From positions 1,989,985 to 2,053,984 of the forward strand of contig RPFO01000072.1 in the NCBI GenBank assembly GCA_009746045.1: a stretch of DNA of 64,000 bases, written 5' to 3'. The DNA comes from Mesostigma viride (taxonomy: Eukaryota; Streptophyta; Mesostigmatophyceae; Mesostigmatales; Mesostigmataceae). The number at the start of each line of letters is the position of its first letter. The first letter of the stretch is position 1. The translations under genes were made by a program, and so were the position numbers. Positions 10,362-21,501 of the stretch are shown one piece after another. Below the pieces are notes generated by a model. It ran no database searches, was not told the DNA's origin, and saw only the letters and a program-made list of their open reading frames with translations.

Positions 10362-11818
10362 CTAGAGCTGGTACAGGGTTTTGTAGTCCTGCAACAAGCG
10401 GCTACAACCATCTAACTCACTCTCCGTGTACCATACTTTATCTACCTCGCTACGAGCATACATCCACTTCACCTTATACTGGCGTTGAGTACCGCGGCCC
10501 TTTTTAATATCCCTATGGGCCACGATACTCTCTACCTCGTCTTCTACCTCACCAGTATCAGGATTATGCTCTAAAGGGGCAGGGGCTAATTCTCTACCAG
10601 CGAACGTGCTTTGGTGATAAAGCTTCAGCTGGCTTCTATGGAAGGTGTGTGAATGGGTCTGCCAAGAGGTAGGGATATCTATCTTATACAAGAAATTTCC
10701 TACTCTAGACAACACACGGAAGGGTCCTACTAAGAAGGCGGGCCTAAGTTTCACTTTAAGTTCAGCTTCGAACTTGTGAGCAAATCGGCCAACACGGGGG
10801 CCTTCTACTAAGACTAAATCTCCTATATCTATCTCAGGTGCTCTTCTATCTAAGGAGGCACGCAACCTAGCAAGGTACTTGGCCTGAGCCCTATGGTACC
10901 CTGCAATTAAGCGTTGTCGTGTGCATTCTTCATCTTATCTAATAAGGCCTGCACACCTTCTACGGTATCCCGGGACACATCGTCCCTGCATGTCCCTTAA
11001 AGGACTAGCTAAGAGAGAGGTAGGGGTAAGAGGTTGTCTACCTGTATCTATAGGAAGAAAGGCGTATAGCCATGCGCAGCCTGAGGGCAATTGTTAAGGG
11101 AGAACTCTACCAGACATAGATAATCCTCCCAATCACTCCCAGAACCATTCACATAGTGCCTCAGAGCTTCTTCCACTACCCTATTAAGACGTTCTACTAA
11201 ATGAGAAGAGGAGGAGTGACCAGTAGGCAGTACCGAAGGTAACCTTGGTACCGATAGCAGCAAAGAACTGCTGCCAAAAGTCAGAGGTAAATAGCTTATC
11301 TTTATCAGAAATAAACTGCCTACTCAAACCATGGTATCTATAAACATTATTGAGGTATAGGCGTGCACAATCGCGTGCGGTGAGTTCCAAAGGACACGGC
11401 AGGAGATGACACATACGAGTAAAACGATCTACAAACACAAGGATCTGAGCGTTACCTAGCTCTATCATTCTTTCTAAAAGGTCCTACGAAATCCATCATA
11501 ATGGAATCCCACGGCATGATGGGGTCAGGAAGGGTCCTACTAGGCTCTGCATGCTATCTGTCCTACATTGTTAGGTTTCATCTCCTGACAAGATTGGCAG
11601 GTCCTAACATACTCATCTACGTCCTTTAAAAGAGAAGGCCAGTAGTAAGAACGGGCTACTAGATCCCGTACCCGTTTACCACCCTGGTGAGCAGCTAAAT
11701 CATGCAACTCAAAGAGCAAGGAGGAGCGACAGATAGGAGGGACATACAGGCGCCATTGAGGGGGAGAATCTGTTATCTGCACAAATAAAAACCCACCTAC
11801 AAATTTACAAGGGTGCAT
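10362..11818 (-). pseudogene. Chromovirus integrase with C-terminal chromodomain
   Basis: The pieces lie in order in several frames. An H2C2 zinc region comes first (LHDLAAHQGG, TCQSCQE, 11540-11818). The integrase core has Asp in SIMMDFVGPF, Asp in FISDKDKLF and Glu in HLVERLNRVV. A GPY/F-type module follows (VGPFRVLSRVGNFLYKI). A chromodomain closes the protein (EVESIVAHRDIKKG, QYKVKWMYARSEVDKVWY), ending at 10362. Chromodomains of this type direct integration to chromatin marks in chromoviruses. All three catalytic residues are present, but at least three frame changes (near 11540, 11470 and 11180-11260) mean no intact protein. It overlaps the end of the RT ORF by 14 bp. Confidence 0.85.
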
Positions 11819-14072
11819 GCTTGCCTAACTGTTGGGGATGGGAGGCAATGGCAGCAAAAGCTTCCGGCTCAGTGGCAGTAAATCTACTAATAAGGCGTTC
11901 AAGATCAGAGGTAGGCATCGCTACAGAAGGATCCAGAACAGGTTTAAAGAGGTCTCCTACCGCCTTGCCAAAGAGAAGGGGAGGTCCTAGAGGAACTATT
12001 TTATCATAAGACTTTCCTGACCTAGTCGCTATATGGCTAAGCGGTATAGAAATTTTATTTTTCCCCTCCCCCCCCACAGAGACCACAGGAAGGGCCTCAC
12101 ACGGGAGAGAAAGTCCTACGTGAGAAAGGAGATCAGGCATGCGAACAGCAGTATGAAAGAGATAGGCATAAGACTCGAACACGCGGACAAGATAACGGCA
12201 GGCTCGAGCTACCATGGTCCGGATTCTCCCGATTTCTGGCCTGCGCTGGTTGTCTCCTTGATAAGATTCATCATCCGGTAGTTCACCATAAGGGATTACA
12301 CCAATAGTAGTAGGAACTAAAGTAGTATTGAGAACATCCAAGTCCTCGAAAAAGGAGTAATCTGCGCGACGGGAGAGTGCATCAGGTACTATGTTATCTA
12401 CACCTTTAACATACTGAAGTTTAAAAGGGGAAAACTGTGCTAAAAACTCCATCCAGCGCGCTTGACGAGGGGTAAGGTTGGGTTGGGAGAGCAGATGGGT
12501 AAGGGGACGGTGGTCCGTTTGTATAACTAATCTATAAGGATCTATCTCACAGGGTTCATTCAGGCAAACATCAAATTGGGCACCTTTAAGAAAGTGCTGC
12601 CACGCGTGGCAACAATACACCACAGCTAAGAGTTCCTGCTGGTGTACAGGATAGTTACGCTCCGCAGGGAGCATTGTCCTAGAGATATACTCAATTGGCT
12701 GTAAGCCCTGACCCTGATCCTGGAGAAGGACGCCCCCTATAGCTACCTTACTAGCGTCTGTAGCTACCACAAAGGGTTTGGTAGTATCGGGTAGGATGAG
12801 TACGGGAGGAGAGAGGAGTAGGGATTTTAAACACTGAAAAGCGGACTGACACTCACTACTCCAGATAAAGGGGATATCTTTCTTTAATAAATGATTGATA
12901 GGGGCTGCTATAGTTGCGAAACGAGGGATAAAACGCCTATAGTAAGAGGCAATCCCTAGGAAACTACGTACACTTTTAACGTCGGTAGGGGTAGGCCATT
13001 CCTGAATTGACTTAGTTTTATCCGGGTCGGTAGCGACACCGGCATCTGACAAAACATGTCCTAAAAATGGTACACTCCTACCAGAACGAACTTTAGCACG
13101 GCGAGCCCACAAGGAATTTTCAGACATTATTTCTAAGACTTTCTTTAAATCACGTAGGTGCGTTTCAAAATCAGGGGAGTAAATAAGGATGTCATCTAAG
13201 TAAGCCTGAGCACAAGAACGATCGTGCTCAGCTAAAGAAACAGAGGAGAAGGAAGGATCCTTTAAATCAGAGGACACTTGGGGAAGGTGAGAATTACCCA
13301 TAACAGGTCTAAGCACTTCATTCATCAACATTTGAAAAGAGGCAGGAGAATTACAGAGTCCCATAGCCGCTACTCTAAACTGATAATGACCAAAAGGGGT
13401 AGCAAAGGCGGTTTTATGGCAATCCTCGGGCGCTATACGCAGTTGCCAAAAACCATCTGCACAATCCAGTACCGTGAAACAGGTAGAACCTTTAACCTTA
13501 TTAAATATATCATCAATACGAGGTAGAGGGTATTTAGACTTCACAGTGATATCATTTAACTTCCTATAATCAGTAACTAAGCGAAACTTGCCATTTGGCT
13601 TAGGGACTAACAGGACACCAGCTGAGTAGGGGGAGTTACTAGGCTCTATCAATCCTGCTTCTAATAGTGACACTAAAATCTGTTTTAGTTCCTTTAACTC
13701 GGTAGGGCCCATTCTATACATCGGAGAGTGCGTAGGAACTGCACCGTCCTTAATAACTACACGGTGTAAAACAGAACGAGGAGGAGGATAAGAAGGAGTC
13801 TTTTCTTCAAAAACTTTGGAGGAATCTATCACAGCCATGTATCTTACTATTTCATTTTCAGTAAATCCCACCCCTATTGTATCCACTGTGTTCACATCTA
13901 TATCCACACTATTATTAGGGATAGGTATTTCTTGTACTTCTAACTGAAGGAACATACATAATAAATATCCATATTCCTTTAATTCAGATCGCAATTCATC
14001 ATTGGACATTAATACTTCAGGTATAGGTCTTACAGGAGGATCAACAGGTGTAGGAGGAGTAATATCTACCAA
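11805..14072 (-). CDS. Chromovirus reverse transcriptase and RNase H
   Basis: A 755-residue open frame. The reverse transcriptase palm has VLDCADGFWQL with the first Asp, and AYLDDILIYS with the catalytic Asp pair. The usual KFRLVTDYRKLN and FLGIASYYRRFIP blocks are present. RNase H follows, with VVATDASKVAIGG, HQQELLAVV and QTDHRPLTHLL supplying the acidic residues. Two oddities stand out. About 30 extra residues lie between MNEVLRPVM and the YLDD block, and about 15 extra lie before QTDHRPL in RNase H. The ATG at 14072 is the first Met of the frame, and the real polyprotein probably began upstream in gag-protease. The frame is intact, unlike the neighbouring integrase. Confidence 0.93.
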   Translation of the reverse strand: MVDITPPTPVDPPVRPIPEVLMSNDELRSELKEYGYLLCMFLQLEVQEIPIPNNSVDIDVNTVDTIGVGFTENEIVRYMAVIDSSKVFEEKTPSYPPPRSVLHRVVIKDGAVPTHSPMYRMGPTELKELKQILVSLLEAGLIEPSNSPYSAGVLLVPKPNGKFRLVTDYRKLNDITVKSKYPLPRIDDIFNKVKGSTCFTVLDCADGFWQLRIAPEDCHKTAFATPFGHYQFRVAAMGLCNSPASFQMLMNEVLRPVMGNSHLPQVSSDLKDPSFSSVSLAEHDRSCAQAYLDDILIYSPDFETHLRDLKKVLEIMSENSLWARRAKVRSGRSVPFLGHVLSDAGVATDPDKTKSIQEWPTPTDVKSVRSFLGIASYYRRFIPRFATIAAPINHLLKKDIPFIWSSECQSAFQCLKSLLLSPPVLILPDTTKPFVVATDASKVAIGGVLLQDQGQGLQPIEYISRTMLPAERNYPVHQQELLAVVYCCHAWQHFLKGAQFDVCLNEPCEIDPYRLVIQTDHRPLTHLLSQPNLTPRQARWMEFLAQFSPFKLQYVKGVDNIVPDALSRRADYSFFEDLDVLNTTLVPTTIGVIPYGELPDDESYQGDNQRRPEIGRIRTMVARACRYLVRVFESYAYLFHTAVRMPDLLSHVGLSLPCEALPVVSVGGEGKNKISIPLSHIATRSGKSYDKIVPLGPPLLFGKAVGDLFKPVLDPSVAMPTSDLERLISRFTATEPEAFAAIASHPQQLGKHAPL

Positions 14073-14310
14073 GGATCAATTTTCTACTCTATAATGACGT
14101 TCCGGTACCCAGTAAGAGCTATCTGGAAACCAAATGACCATGGTATCATAATTATTAGTAATCTTATTATCCTGGTGCCAATCTAATCCTAGTACATAAT
14201 ACGTCAGCGGTAGTGAAAGGGCCTATAGTGGCCGTCACTTCAGGTTGACAGTACGTCCTTGTATGACCAGGGGAAGGGACACCGTACCCGGGGAATGACT
14301 GGTGCGACTG

Positions 14311-14778
14311 TCAGCATAATGGACAGTGACAGGTTTCAGGTTTGGTGTGAGGGATAGGGACTAGTCCTAAACGCCTAACTAGGGCCTCGCTCACAAAGGA
14401 GCTAGCCGCACCGCTATCCACTAACACAGAGACATTCAAAAGTTCATCAGCATGCAAGAAGGGGTCTACAACAGTGTGGGGAACGGTTAAGCCACCATTC
14501 AAAAACATAAGAGGACGGACACGTAGTGGTAGGGATGATTCAGCTCCTACAGAAGTTATAAATACAGGCAGGCAAAAATTATTATCTGGGGTACTATCTA
14601 AGGACCTGTCCAGGTTACCCCCGGCTGACAGGCCTACTGTTCCCCCTCCCCCCCAAATCCATAGGACTAACCCCGAAGAAGACCCTGGCGAAAAAGCCAC
14701 TGCTGGAGGGTCACGAGGGAGCGAAGAGGGTGCAGGAGCCTGATTATCATAGGGGAACCCTGAGGGTCCTGTCTGCAC
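14311..14778 (-). CDS. Chromovirus aspartic protease segment
   Basis: VLVDSGAASSFVS carries the Asp-Ser-Gly active site of retropepsin-like proteases, followed by the expected hydrophobic strand (ALVRRLGLVPIP). The frame ends at 14311. The 240 bp before the RT ORF are not in the same frame, so the gag-pol frame is broken here. The N-terminal half of this ORF is Pro/Gly-rich linker that follows the gag zinc knuckle. Confidence 0.75.
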   Translation of the reverse strand: MQTGPSGFPYDNQAPAPSSLPRDPPAVAFSPGSSSGLVLWIWGGGGTVGLSAGGNLDRSLDSTPDNNFCLPVFITSVGAESSLPLRVRPLMFLNGGLTVPHTVVDPFLHADELLNVSVLVDSGAASSFVSEALVRRLGLVPIPHTKPETCHCPLC

Positions 14779-15352
14779 AGCATTCAGCCTACTAGGGGTA
14801 GCTGAGGGAATGCGTCCTGGAGTGGGACGAATAGGAGCACGCTGAGGGGTACGAGGAGGGCGAGCATCGGGATGAGGGGGAGCACCCGAAAGGAACTTGG
14901 GGCACTCACGTTTAAGATGACCTACTATCCTTCCTTACAATGATAGCATGTGATATGAGAGACATCCAGAGCCGAAAGGTCAGTAACACAAATGTCTAAT
15001 TCTTCTACATAGGAGTTCTCCTCCTCAGGGGTAAGGCTAATGTTATTAATACGGGAGCGGGTAGGAAGAGAAGGGGTGGTGAAGAAATCTGCTACTCGTA
15101 AGAGATGCTGGCGCACATGCTTGAGGGGTAGATCAGTAAAACGGTAGGCAGAGAACTGGCGCTTTACCTCACGTCATAAGGGTCTACTGAGGCCTTGTAG
15201 GAAACGAGCACGTACTTCTGCGCCCGACAAATCCCTAATTCGTACCGGTAGTTGACGAAATCCCTAATTCGTAGTTGATACTCATGACTAATGACTGTAC
15301 ACAAGATCTGATGGTCATCCAACCGCATTTGGTAACAAAATGCCACCAAATG
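14779..15352 (-). pseudogene. Chromovirus gag C-terminal part with damaged zinc knuckle
   Basis: Minus-strand frames encode a retroviral gag-like helical stretch (RQHLLRVADFF, LRIRDLSGAEVRARFLQGL). A zinc knuckle starts CYHCKEG and finishes, after a frameshift, as GHLKREC. A short tandem duplication near 15240-15275 (CGAATTAGGGATTT, twice) adds further damage. The frame continues on to WHLVAFCYQMRLDDHQI near 15330. After that the sequence changes to the 175-bp satellite, so the upstream half of gag is displaced to 19139-21866. Confidence 0.65.
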
Positions 15353-15860
15353 CTAGCAAAAATGTGCGTTTTTTGTATTTTTCATCACATTTCATTGCAG
15401 TTTCCATACAAGCTGTGCTCGGTTGAGGCTGGAAACTTGTAGGCATCTTAAACATCATTATTCTAGACATCCCACAAAAATTCAGGTCCATCATAGGGTA
15501 TTTGATGTCAGTTTGCTCACAAATGTTACCAAAAATGCACGTTTTTCGTATTTTTCATCACATTTCAGTGCAGTTTCCATACAAGATGTGCTCAGTTCAG
15601 GCTGGAAACTTGCATGCATCTTTGCCATCATTACTTTAGACATTCCACAAAAATTCAGAACCATCAGAGGGTATTTGATGTCAGTTTGCTCACAAATGTT
15701 ACCAAAAATGCACGTTTTTCGTATTTTTCATCACATTTCAGTGCAGTTTCCGTACAAGATGTGCTCTGTTGAGGCTGGAAACTTGCATGCATCTTAGCCA
15801 TCATGATTTTAGACATTCCACAAAAATTCAGGCCCATCATGTTCTATTTGGTAGAGTTAT
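15353..15860. repeat. Satellite-like tandem repeat, about 175-bp unit, nearly three copies
   Basis: The landmark CACGTTTTTCGTATTTTTCA recurs at about 15362, 15540 and 15712. The units share TTCCATACAAG, GGAAACTTG, CACAAAAATTCAG and TATTTGATGTCAG. The unit length is close to a nucleosome repeat, like many centromeric satellites. Only 2.8 copies are present. Confidence 0.85.
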
Positions 15861-16438
15861 CAATGCCATACCTGCCAGTTTCCATTACAAATTCTTACCC
15901 ATGGATGCGAAACTGCCAGTGTGGAATATCAAGGAGACAATCTGGTCAACTCAAATAAGATGACTCACTAAAACATGGAAACCATTCACGAGTGATGTAA
16001 GACAACCCGTCCAGGAGACATACATAAAAGTTCATTGATATAGACACAGCTGACAATATGCACATGTGGCCATGTGGATGCTCACGCAATTTCTATTATA
16101 CGGAGGAGCTTGCTGAACATAATATTGGCAGCTGTCGCATGCATGGCTAGAAAGGTCATTTTTCACGTGCACCCACAGCATGCCAAGTAATGTAGTTGCA
16201 AATTACTCAACACGCGGCATGGCGCTGATGCGTTTGCGCGCCCTCATCTCGGTATCGCTAGCTAGGAGGTAGTGGCACCTCCCTGCACAATCTCTGCCTG
16301 ACCTTGTCAGCCTTCATGCACTGTGTCAACATGGACACCCCCACACCCTTGCCCTTGGCATCACAGCCAAGCTTTCGACGGTGGTTGGTGAAGCTCTTGG
16401 TGTCCTCCTTGCGCATGTGGTGCATGTGCAAGTTACTA
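15861..16438. other. Unassigned sequence between satellite and tetranucleotide tract
   Basis: No gene is recognised. The minus strand at 16258-16436 has an open frame with KSFTNHRRKLGCDAKGKG that continues into the repeat tract. It could be a coding relic but matches no family I know. Confidence 0.3.
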
Positions 16439-18165
16439 AGTGAGTGAGTGAGTGAGTGAGTGAGTGAGTGAGTGAGTGAGTGAGTGAGTGAGTGAGTGAG
16501 TGAGTGAGTGAGTGAGTGAGTGAGTGAGTGAGTGAGTGAGTGAGTGAGTGAGTGAGTGAGTGAGTGAGTGAGTGAGTGAGTGAGTGAGTGAGTGAGTGAG
16601 TGAGTGAGTGAGTGAGTGAGTGAGTGAGTGAGTGAGTGAGTGAGTGAGTGAGTGAGTGAGTGAGTGAGTGAGTGAGTGAGTGAGTGAGTGAGTGAGTGAG
16701 TGAGTGAGTGAGTGAGTGAGTGAGTGAGTGAGTGAGTGAGTGAGTGAGTGAGTGAGTGAGTGAGTGAGTGAGTGAGTGAGTGAGTGAGTGAGTGAGTGAG
16801 TGAGTGAGTGAGTGAGTGAGTGAGTGAGTGAGTGAGTGAGTGAGTGAGTGAGTGAGTGAGTGAGTGAGTGAGTGAGTGAGTGAGTGAGTGAGTGAGTGAG
16901 TGAGTGAGTGAGTGAGTGAGTGAGTGAGTGAGTGAGTGAGTGAGTGAGTGAGTGAGTGAGTGAGTGAGTGAGTGAGTGAGTGAGTGAGTGAGTGAGTGAG
17001 TGAGTGAGTGAGTGAGTGAGTGAGTGAGTGAGTGAGTGAGTGAGTGAGTGAGTGAGTGAGTGAGTGAGTGAGTGAGTGAGTGAGTGAGTGAGTGAGTGAG
17101 TGAGTGAGTGAGTGAGTGAGTGAGTGAGTGAGTGAGTGAGTGAGTGAGTGAGTGAGTGAGTGAGTGAGTGAGTGAGTGAGTGAGTGAGTGAGTGAGTGAG
17201 TGAGTGAGTGAGTGAGTGAGTGAGTGAGTGAGTGAGTGAGTGAGTGAGTGAGTGAGTGAGTGAGTGCGTGAGTGAGTGAGTGCGTGCGTGCGTGCGTGCG
17301 TGCGTGAGTGAGTGAGTGAGTGAGTGAGTGAGTGAGTGAGTGAGTGGTGGGTGGTGGGTGGGGTGGGTGGTGGGTGGGTGGGTGGTGGGTGGGGTGGGTG
17401 GGTGGGTGGGTGGGTGGGTGGGTGGGTGGGTGGGTGGTGGGTGGGTGGGTGGGTGGGTGGGTGGGTGGGTGTGGGTGGGTGGGTGGGTGGGTGGGTGGGT
17501 GGGTGGGTGGGTGGGTGGGTGGGTGGGTGGTGGGTGAGTGAGGGAGTGAGTGAATCCACGAGTGAGTGAGTCCACGAGTGAGTTCACGAGGGAGGGAGGA
17601 GGGAGGGAGGGAGGGAGGGAGGGAGGGAGGGAGGGAGGGAGGGAGGGAGGGAGGGAGGGAGGGAGGGAGGGAGGGAGGGAGGGAGGGAGGGAGGGAGGGA
17701 GGGAGGGAGGGAGGGAGGGAGGGAGGGAGGGAGGGAGGGAGGAGGGAGGGAGGGAGGGAGGGGGAGGAGGGAGGGAGGGAGGGAGGGAGGGAGGGAGGGA
17801 GGGAGGAGGGAGGGAGGGAGGGAGGAGGAGGGAGGGAGGGAGGGAGGGAGGAGGAGGGAGGGAGGAGGGAGGAGGGGAGGGAGGGAGGGAGGGAGGGAGG
17901 GAGGGAGGGAGGAGGGAGGGAGGGAGGGAGGAGGGAGGGAGGGAGGGAGGGAGGGAGGGAGGGAGGGAGGGAGGGAGGAGGGAGGAGGAGGGAGGGAGGG
18001 AGGGAGGGAGGGGGAGGGAGGGAGGGAGGGAGGGAGGAGGGAGGGAGGGAGGGAGGGAGGGAGGGAGGGAGGGAGGAGGGAGGGAGGAGGGAGGGAGGGA
18101 GGGAGGGAGGGAGGAGGGAGGGAGGGAGGGAGGGAGGGAGGAGGGAGGGAGGAGGGAGGAAGGGA
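16439..18165. repeat. 1.7-kb compound tetranucleotide array: (TGAG)n, (GGGT)n, (GGGA)n
   Basis: About 225 copies of TGAG run from 16439 to 17343, with a short TGCG interruption near 17266-17306. GGGT/GGTG units follow to 17537, a transition to about 17590, then GGGA with occasional GGA to 18165. Single-base steps (TGAG, TGCG, TGGG, AGGG) suggest one array that mutated and re-expanded. Very long Ser/Leu/Thr/His or Pro/Ser ORFs on the minus strand are artefacts. Confidence 0.97.
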
Positions 18166-19138
18166 GTGGATCGGTCACTCACAGCAGTTTATTCCCACCC
18201 CAGCAGGGCCCCTCCCTCACATCCGGCTTCAAAATCTGCTTGATGTCGCTTCTCTCTAGAATAAGCCGCACAGCCCTGATGCGAGCAAACGGCTCGCCAT
18301 CATATTGTCGCTCACTGATGCTTTATACGCGCTTTCCGTAAGATGAAAACATGACGGAAAAGAGAGACTCGGGGAAAGGGGATACGGTGAAATACTTGTC
18401 TGCTACCGGCCGGGGCTTCAACAGCGAAGAAATTCGCACCTGAATGTGCACATACCACTCCGTCAAGTCGACAACGGTCTTGCATCGCAATCGTTTCACA
18501 GACGCGGCAGCAAAAATTGCTGGCGGCATTGACATGCTCGCCGCAGTTAACGAACGTGCGGAGGTCCGTTTTAGCCCCTGACGCCATGGCGTCTTTGATG
18601 CCAAGAACGCCTGCAAAAGACACGATATCGGGCACAAAAGCACTTAAAAACGGATTACGGGTCTGCGACGCCTGGCCCAGCCTAGAAATTGGATAAAAAA
18701 TCGCGCCAGCTCGGTTAAAGCAAACTGAGCCGGTAATGAAAAAAGTGCTTCGGTCAAGGCCTTAAAAACTAAAAAATGCGTCGGTTAGTGTCAAAAAACA
18801 GATGTTAGGGCGACTTTCATCGGGAAAATTTTTTGCTGCAGGTAGGTGGGGTCGAGAGAAAATCGGCGACAAAACAGGCACCCACCTGTGAATGACGCCA
18901 AAATGCCGAAGGACTCCGCAGAATTTGTGGCGAAAAAAAATAACGGCAAGTAATATATGACCCTAGGAGCATACACTAAAATTTCCAGCCTCGATACTGC
19001 CTTTTTATTCGCTCACGATAGCCTGCCAGGCCGCCATGCCTGTCGGTGGAAATTCGGTCACCGTCGTGCACGCACACACCAAAAATCTCATTTCGCGCCA
19101 CTTTTCGGGTCCTTCTTACGAGGCTGCATTTTGGCGGG
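18166..19138. other. Unassigned insertion sequence
   Basis: No gene or repeat family is recognised. A 107-residue minus-strand open frame at 18312-18635 is Cys-containing but has no known motif. The segment ends where chromovirus gag sequence begins. Confidence 0.3.
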
Positions 19139-19488
19139 GCTCGGACCGTTGTGAGGGATAGAAGGAAGGAAGAGGAAAGGTTTTGGATAGGGGTCTAGAT
19201 GGGGCCACCGTTTCAGGATGGTGCCCATAGGAGAAAGGAACAGTATATTGCTCACGAAGGGAGGATCGAGTAGGCAAAATGATCATAGTTTCTGTCATCT
19301 AGAGGCATGGTGCTGAAATCACTATTAACTTCTAAATCAGCCACACGGGTAGGGACCTGGGCAGCCTCGTAGGCCGTATCAGGGTAGGACCAAGAAGCAG
19401 GAGGATAAAATGGAACTGCACTAGGGCGACCAGAAGGGCCAACAGGGGCAGAGGTACGACCCGTGTTATAAGCAGGGATGGAAGGCAC
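19139..19488 (-). pseudogene. Chromovirus gag fragment, second piece
   Basis: The minus strand encodes VPSIPAYNTGRTSAPVG and further Pro/Ser/Tyr-rich sequence, with codon use like the gag-pol region below. It is the direct continuation of the fragment at 21502-21866. Both read ...PVPS at the duplicated ATGGAAGGCAC, where the half-LINE at 19489-21501 was inserted. It breaks off at 19139. Confidence 0.6.
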
Positions 19489-21501
19489 GAGGTAGCCATG
19501 GCTGACGGCGGCGCTCATAACTTTCACGTTTGAGCACCGAATTTAGTCGTGAATATCACAATCGCTTCGTCTTTCTAAGACGCACATGCTGATATAATTT
19601 TCCGACGCTATTACGCAATATACGATGAGCAAACGCCCATCGACGCAACGCAGCCTGACGGCTGCGCTCGGCAATGAAAATCCGTCTGCAGCTCCGGCTG
19701 CAGCTTCGCCATCAGGGCCGGAAGGCAGCATGGTGACACTAGTCGCGCACTGGTGACCGCCCAGCACCCTCCCGGGCTTCCTGCCTCGCCATCGGCCTCG
19801 CCAGACCCTAAACGCAGCCGCTCATCCTTTCCACGCGAACCGTGTTTCAAGCTAAAAACCTTCAATGTCGACGATTACGACTGGTACAACATTGCCCCGT
19901 GCACTGCTCTGGAGTGCATTTTCTTCGGGGATTACGCCTCGCTCCTTGAGCTGTGCCTCCACCTTCACAGCATCAATCGCCTTCTCGAGCCAAATGGCCG
20001 CAGGCTTCAAAGCCGAGATCTGCTGCTGACGGGCCTCCACTACAACCGGCCTGACCTTCAGCACCTGATTCTCTGCTCACTCCTCAAGAAGTCTGACGGC
20101 GAGATCTGGGCCCCCACCATCTCCGCAGCCACATTCCGTTCCATCCTCACGGAAGCCTTCCAGCACGGCACGTGACCCCCCTTGCCGCAGATGTGGCGGC
20201 AATGGGCGGCACGCTGGCTACTGAGCTCCCTCACATTTCCACCACCGTCACCTCCACCTCCACCCTCCTCGCCTCCACCTCCACTGCCACCTCCACCTCC
20301 ACCGCCGACATCAAAGCCCAGCTCCTCGACATCGACCAGCGTCTTAAGAACAATGCCATCGCTATCGAGGTCCTGCAGAACACCGCAGGCCTCACCGCCC
20401 AGGCAGCTATAGTGAATGAAGGACATTGCCGCCAAGCCAACCCCGGCTGGCCTGGCCGGCGATGCTCCTCCCATCACCACCTGGACGGACATGCTTAAGC
20501 AACACACCACCTCCACCACCTCCGCCGTCGCAGCCCAGCTTCAACGGCAGACGCTTGACCTCCGCGAGGAGGCCGAGCTCGCCAAGCGCAGCCTCAACGC
20601 CATTGTCAAGAATCTCAAGATGGAGGAAGGTGAGAATTCCGAGAAGCTTGCGCGTGCTTTTGAGAGAGAAATCCTTGATCGCATGCCACATGTGCCCAGG
20701 GCCTTACTGGTGAGATCGAGCTGGCCGCCCACCGCCTTCCCCGCGCGCGGGGTAAGGCAGGGCCCCCCCCGCTCCTTCTCACCTTTAAGACCCCGGCGGA
20801 CAAGATTTCTTTTCTCAGACGCCGCAAGCGGCTCGAGAAGACTCTCTTCACCCTTGACGACGACTTGACCCTGGCGCAGCAACAACGGCGACGGGAGCTA
20901 TGGCCGGCCGACCTACCTCCAGCTCCGGCAGACCAAGGCGGGGCAGCCGGTGTACTGGAAGGGGGCGGCCATCTACGTCGGCCACAAGCCCTGGCAGGCG
21001 ACCCCCTCGACCACCGCGGCCCCAGCGACTCCAGACGCCCCAGCTTAGGGGAATACAGCAGTAGTAGTGTAGAATAGATAGACCGTGGCCATGTACATGT
21101 ACGCCTCCTAGAGGCCCTATCCCAGCTAAGCCACGCGCTTTATTTAATCGTGTACATGTGTGCCTATGATGAGCCACACTCCTGATGATGCCTAGCTTTA
21201 TTTAGTTATGCTGTGCCCATGCAGGGAGTAGCTCTCTGCTGAGACGCCATGCCCTAGCTTCTTTGTATAGCTATGCTGATCTTCCCCCCCATGACAGGCT
21301 CCCCCTTCGCTGGGCATAGCTTGAAGATCATGGGGATGCACGTGCCCTGGTGCACCTATAGAGCAAGGGTCCTTTACATCCCCACCCTTGCAGGAAGTAG
21401 CTTAGGATGTATGATAGGCCATATGCCCCCTCTCAAGGGCTATGACAGTGCTACATATACTCCCAACGGAGTTATGTTACAATTCAATTCAATTCAATTC
21501 A
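19489..21501 (+). mobile_element. ORF1-only L1-like element (half-LINE), copy 1, subfamily B
   Basis: A 2,013-bp element lies between perfect copies of ATGGAAGGCAC (19478-19488 and 21502-21512). It carries a degraded ORF1 and a 3' region ending in a CAATT pentanucleotide tail. A perfect stem-loop, ACTCC-CAAC-GGAGT, sits at 21459-21472 just before the tail. There is no endonuclease or reverse transcriptase. The interrupted host sequence is chromovirus gag. Confidence 0.85.
19625..21048 (+). pseudogene. L1-type ORF1 of half-LINE copy 1, frameshifted
   Basis: The ATG at 19625 (MSKRPSTQRSL) begins a frame that soon meets a stop. The protein continues in other frames at 19753-20175, 20172-20400, 20416-20710 and 20700-21048. 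The order matches the intact copy at 32320-33708: Pro/Ser-rich N terminus, alpha-helical middle with likely coiled coil, and a C-terminal block with LLLTFKTPADK and DDDLTLAQQQRRRELW. Divergence from the other copies is high, so this is an older subfamily. At least four frame changes make it non-functional. Confidence 0.75.

Noticed and set aside
16258..18341. Open frames of 430-618 codons (Ser/Leu/Thr/His, Pro/Ser or Gly/Arg/Glu repeats)
   Set aside because: Repeat units without in-frame stops give open frames in several phases at once. There is no evidence of a real protein.
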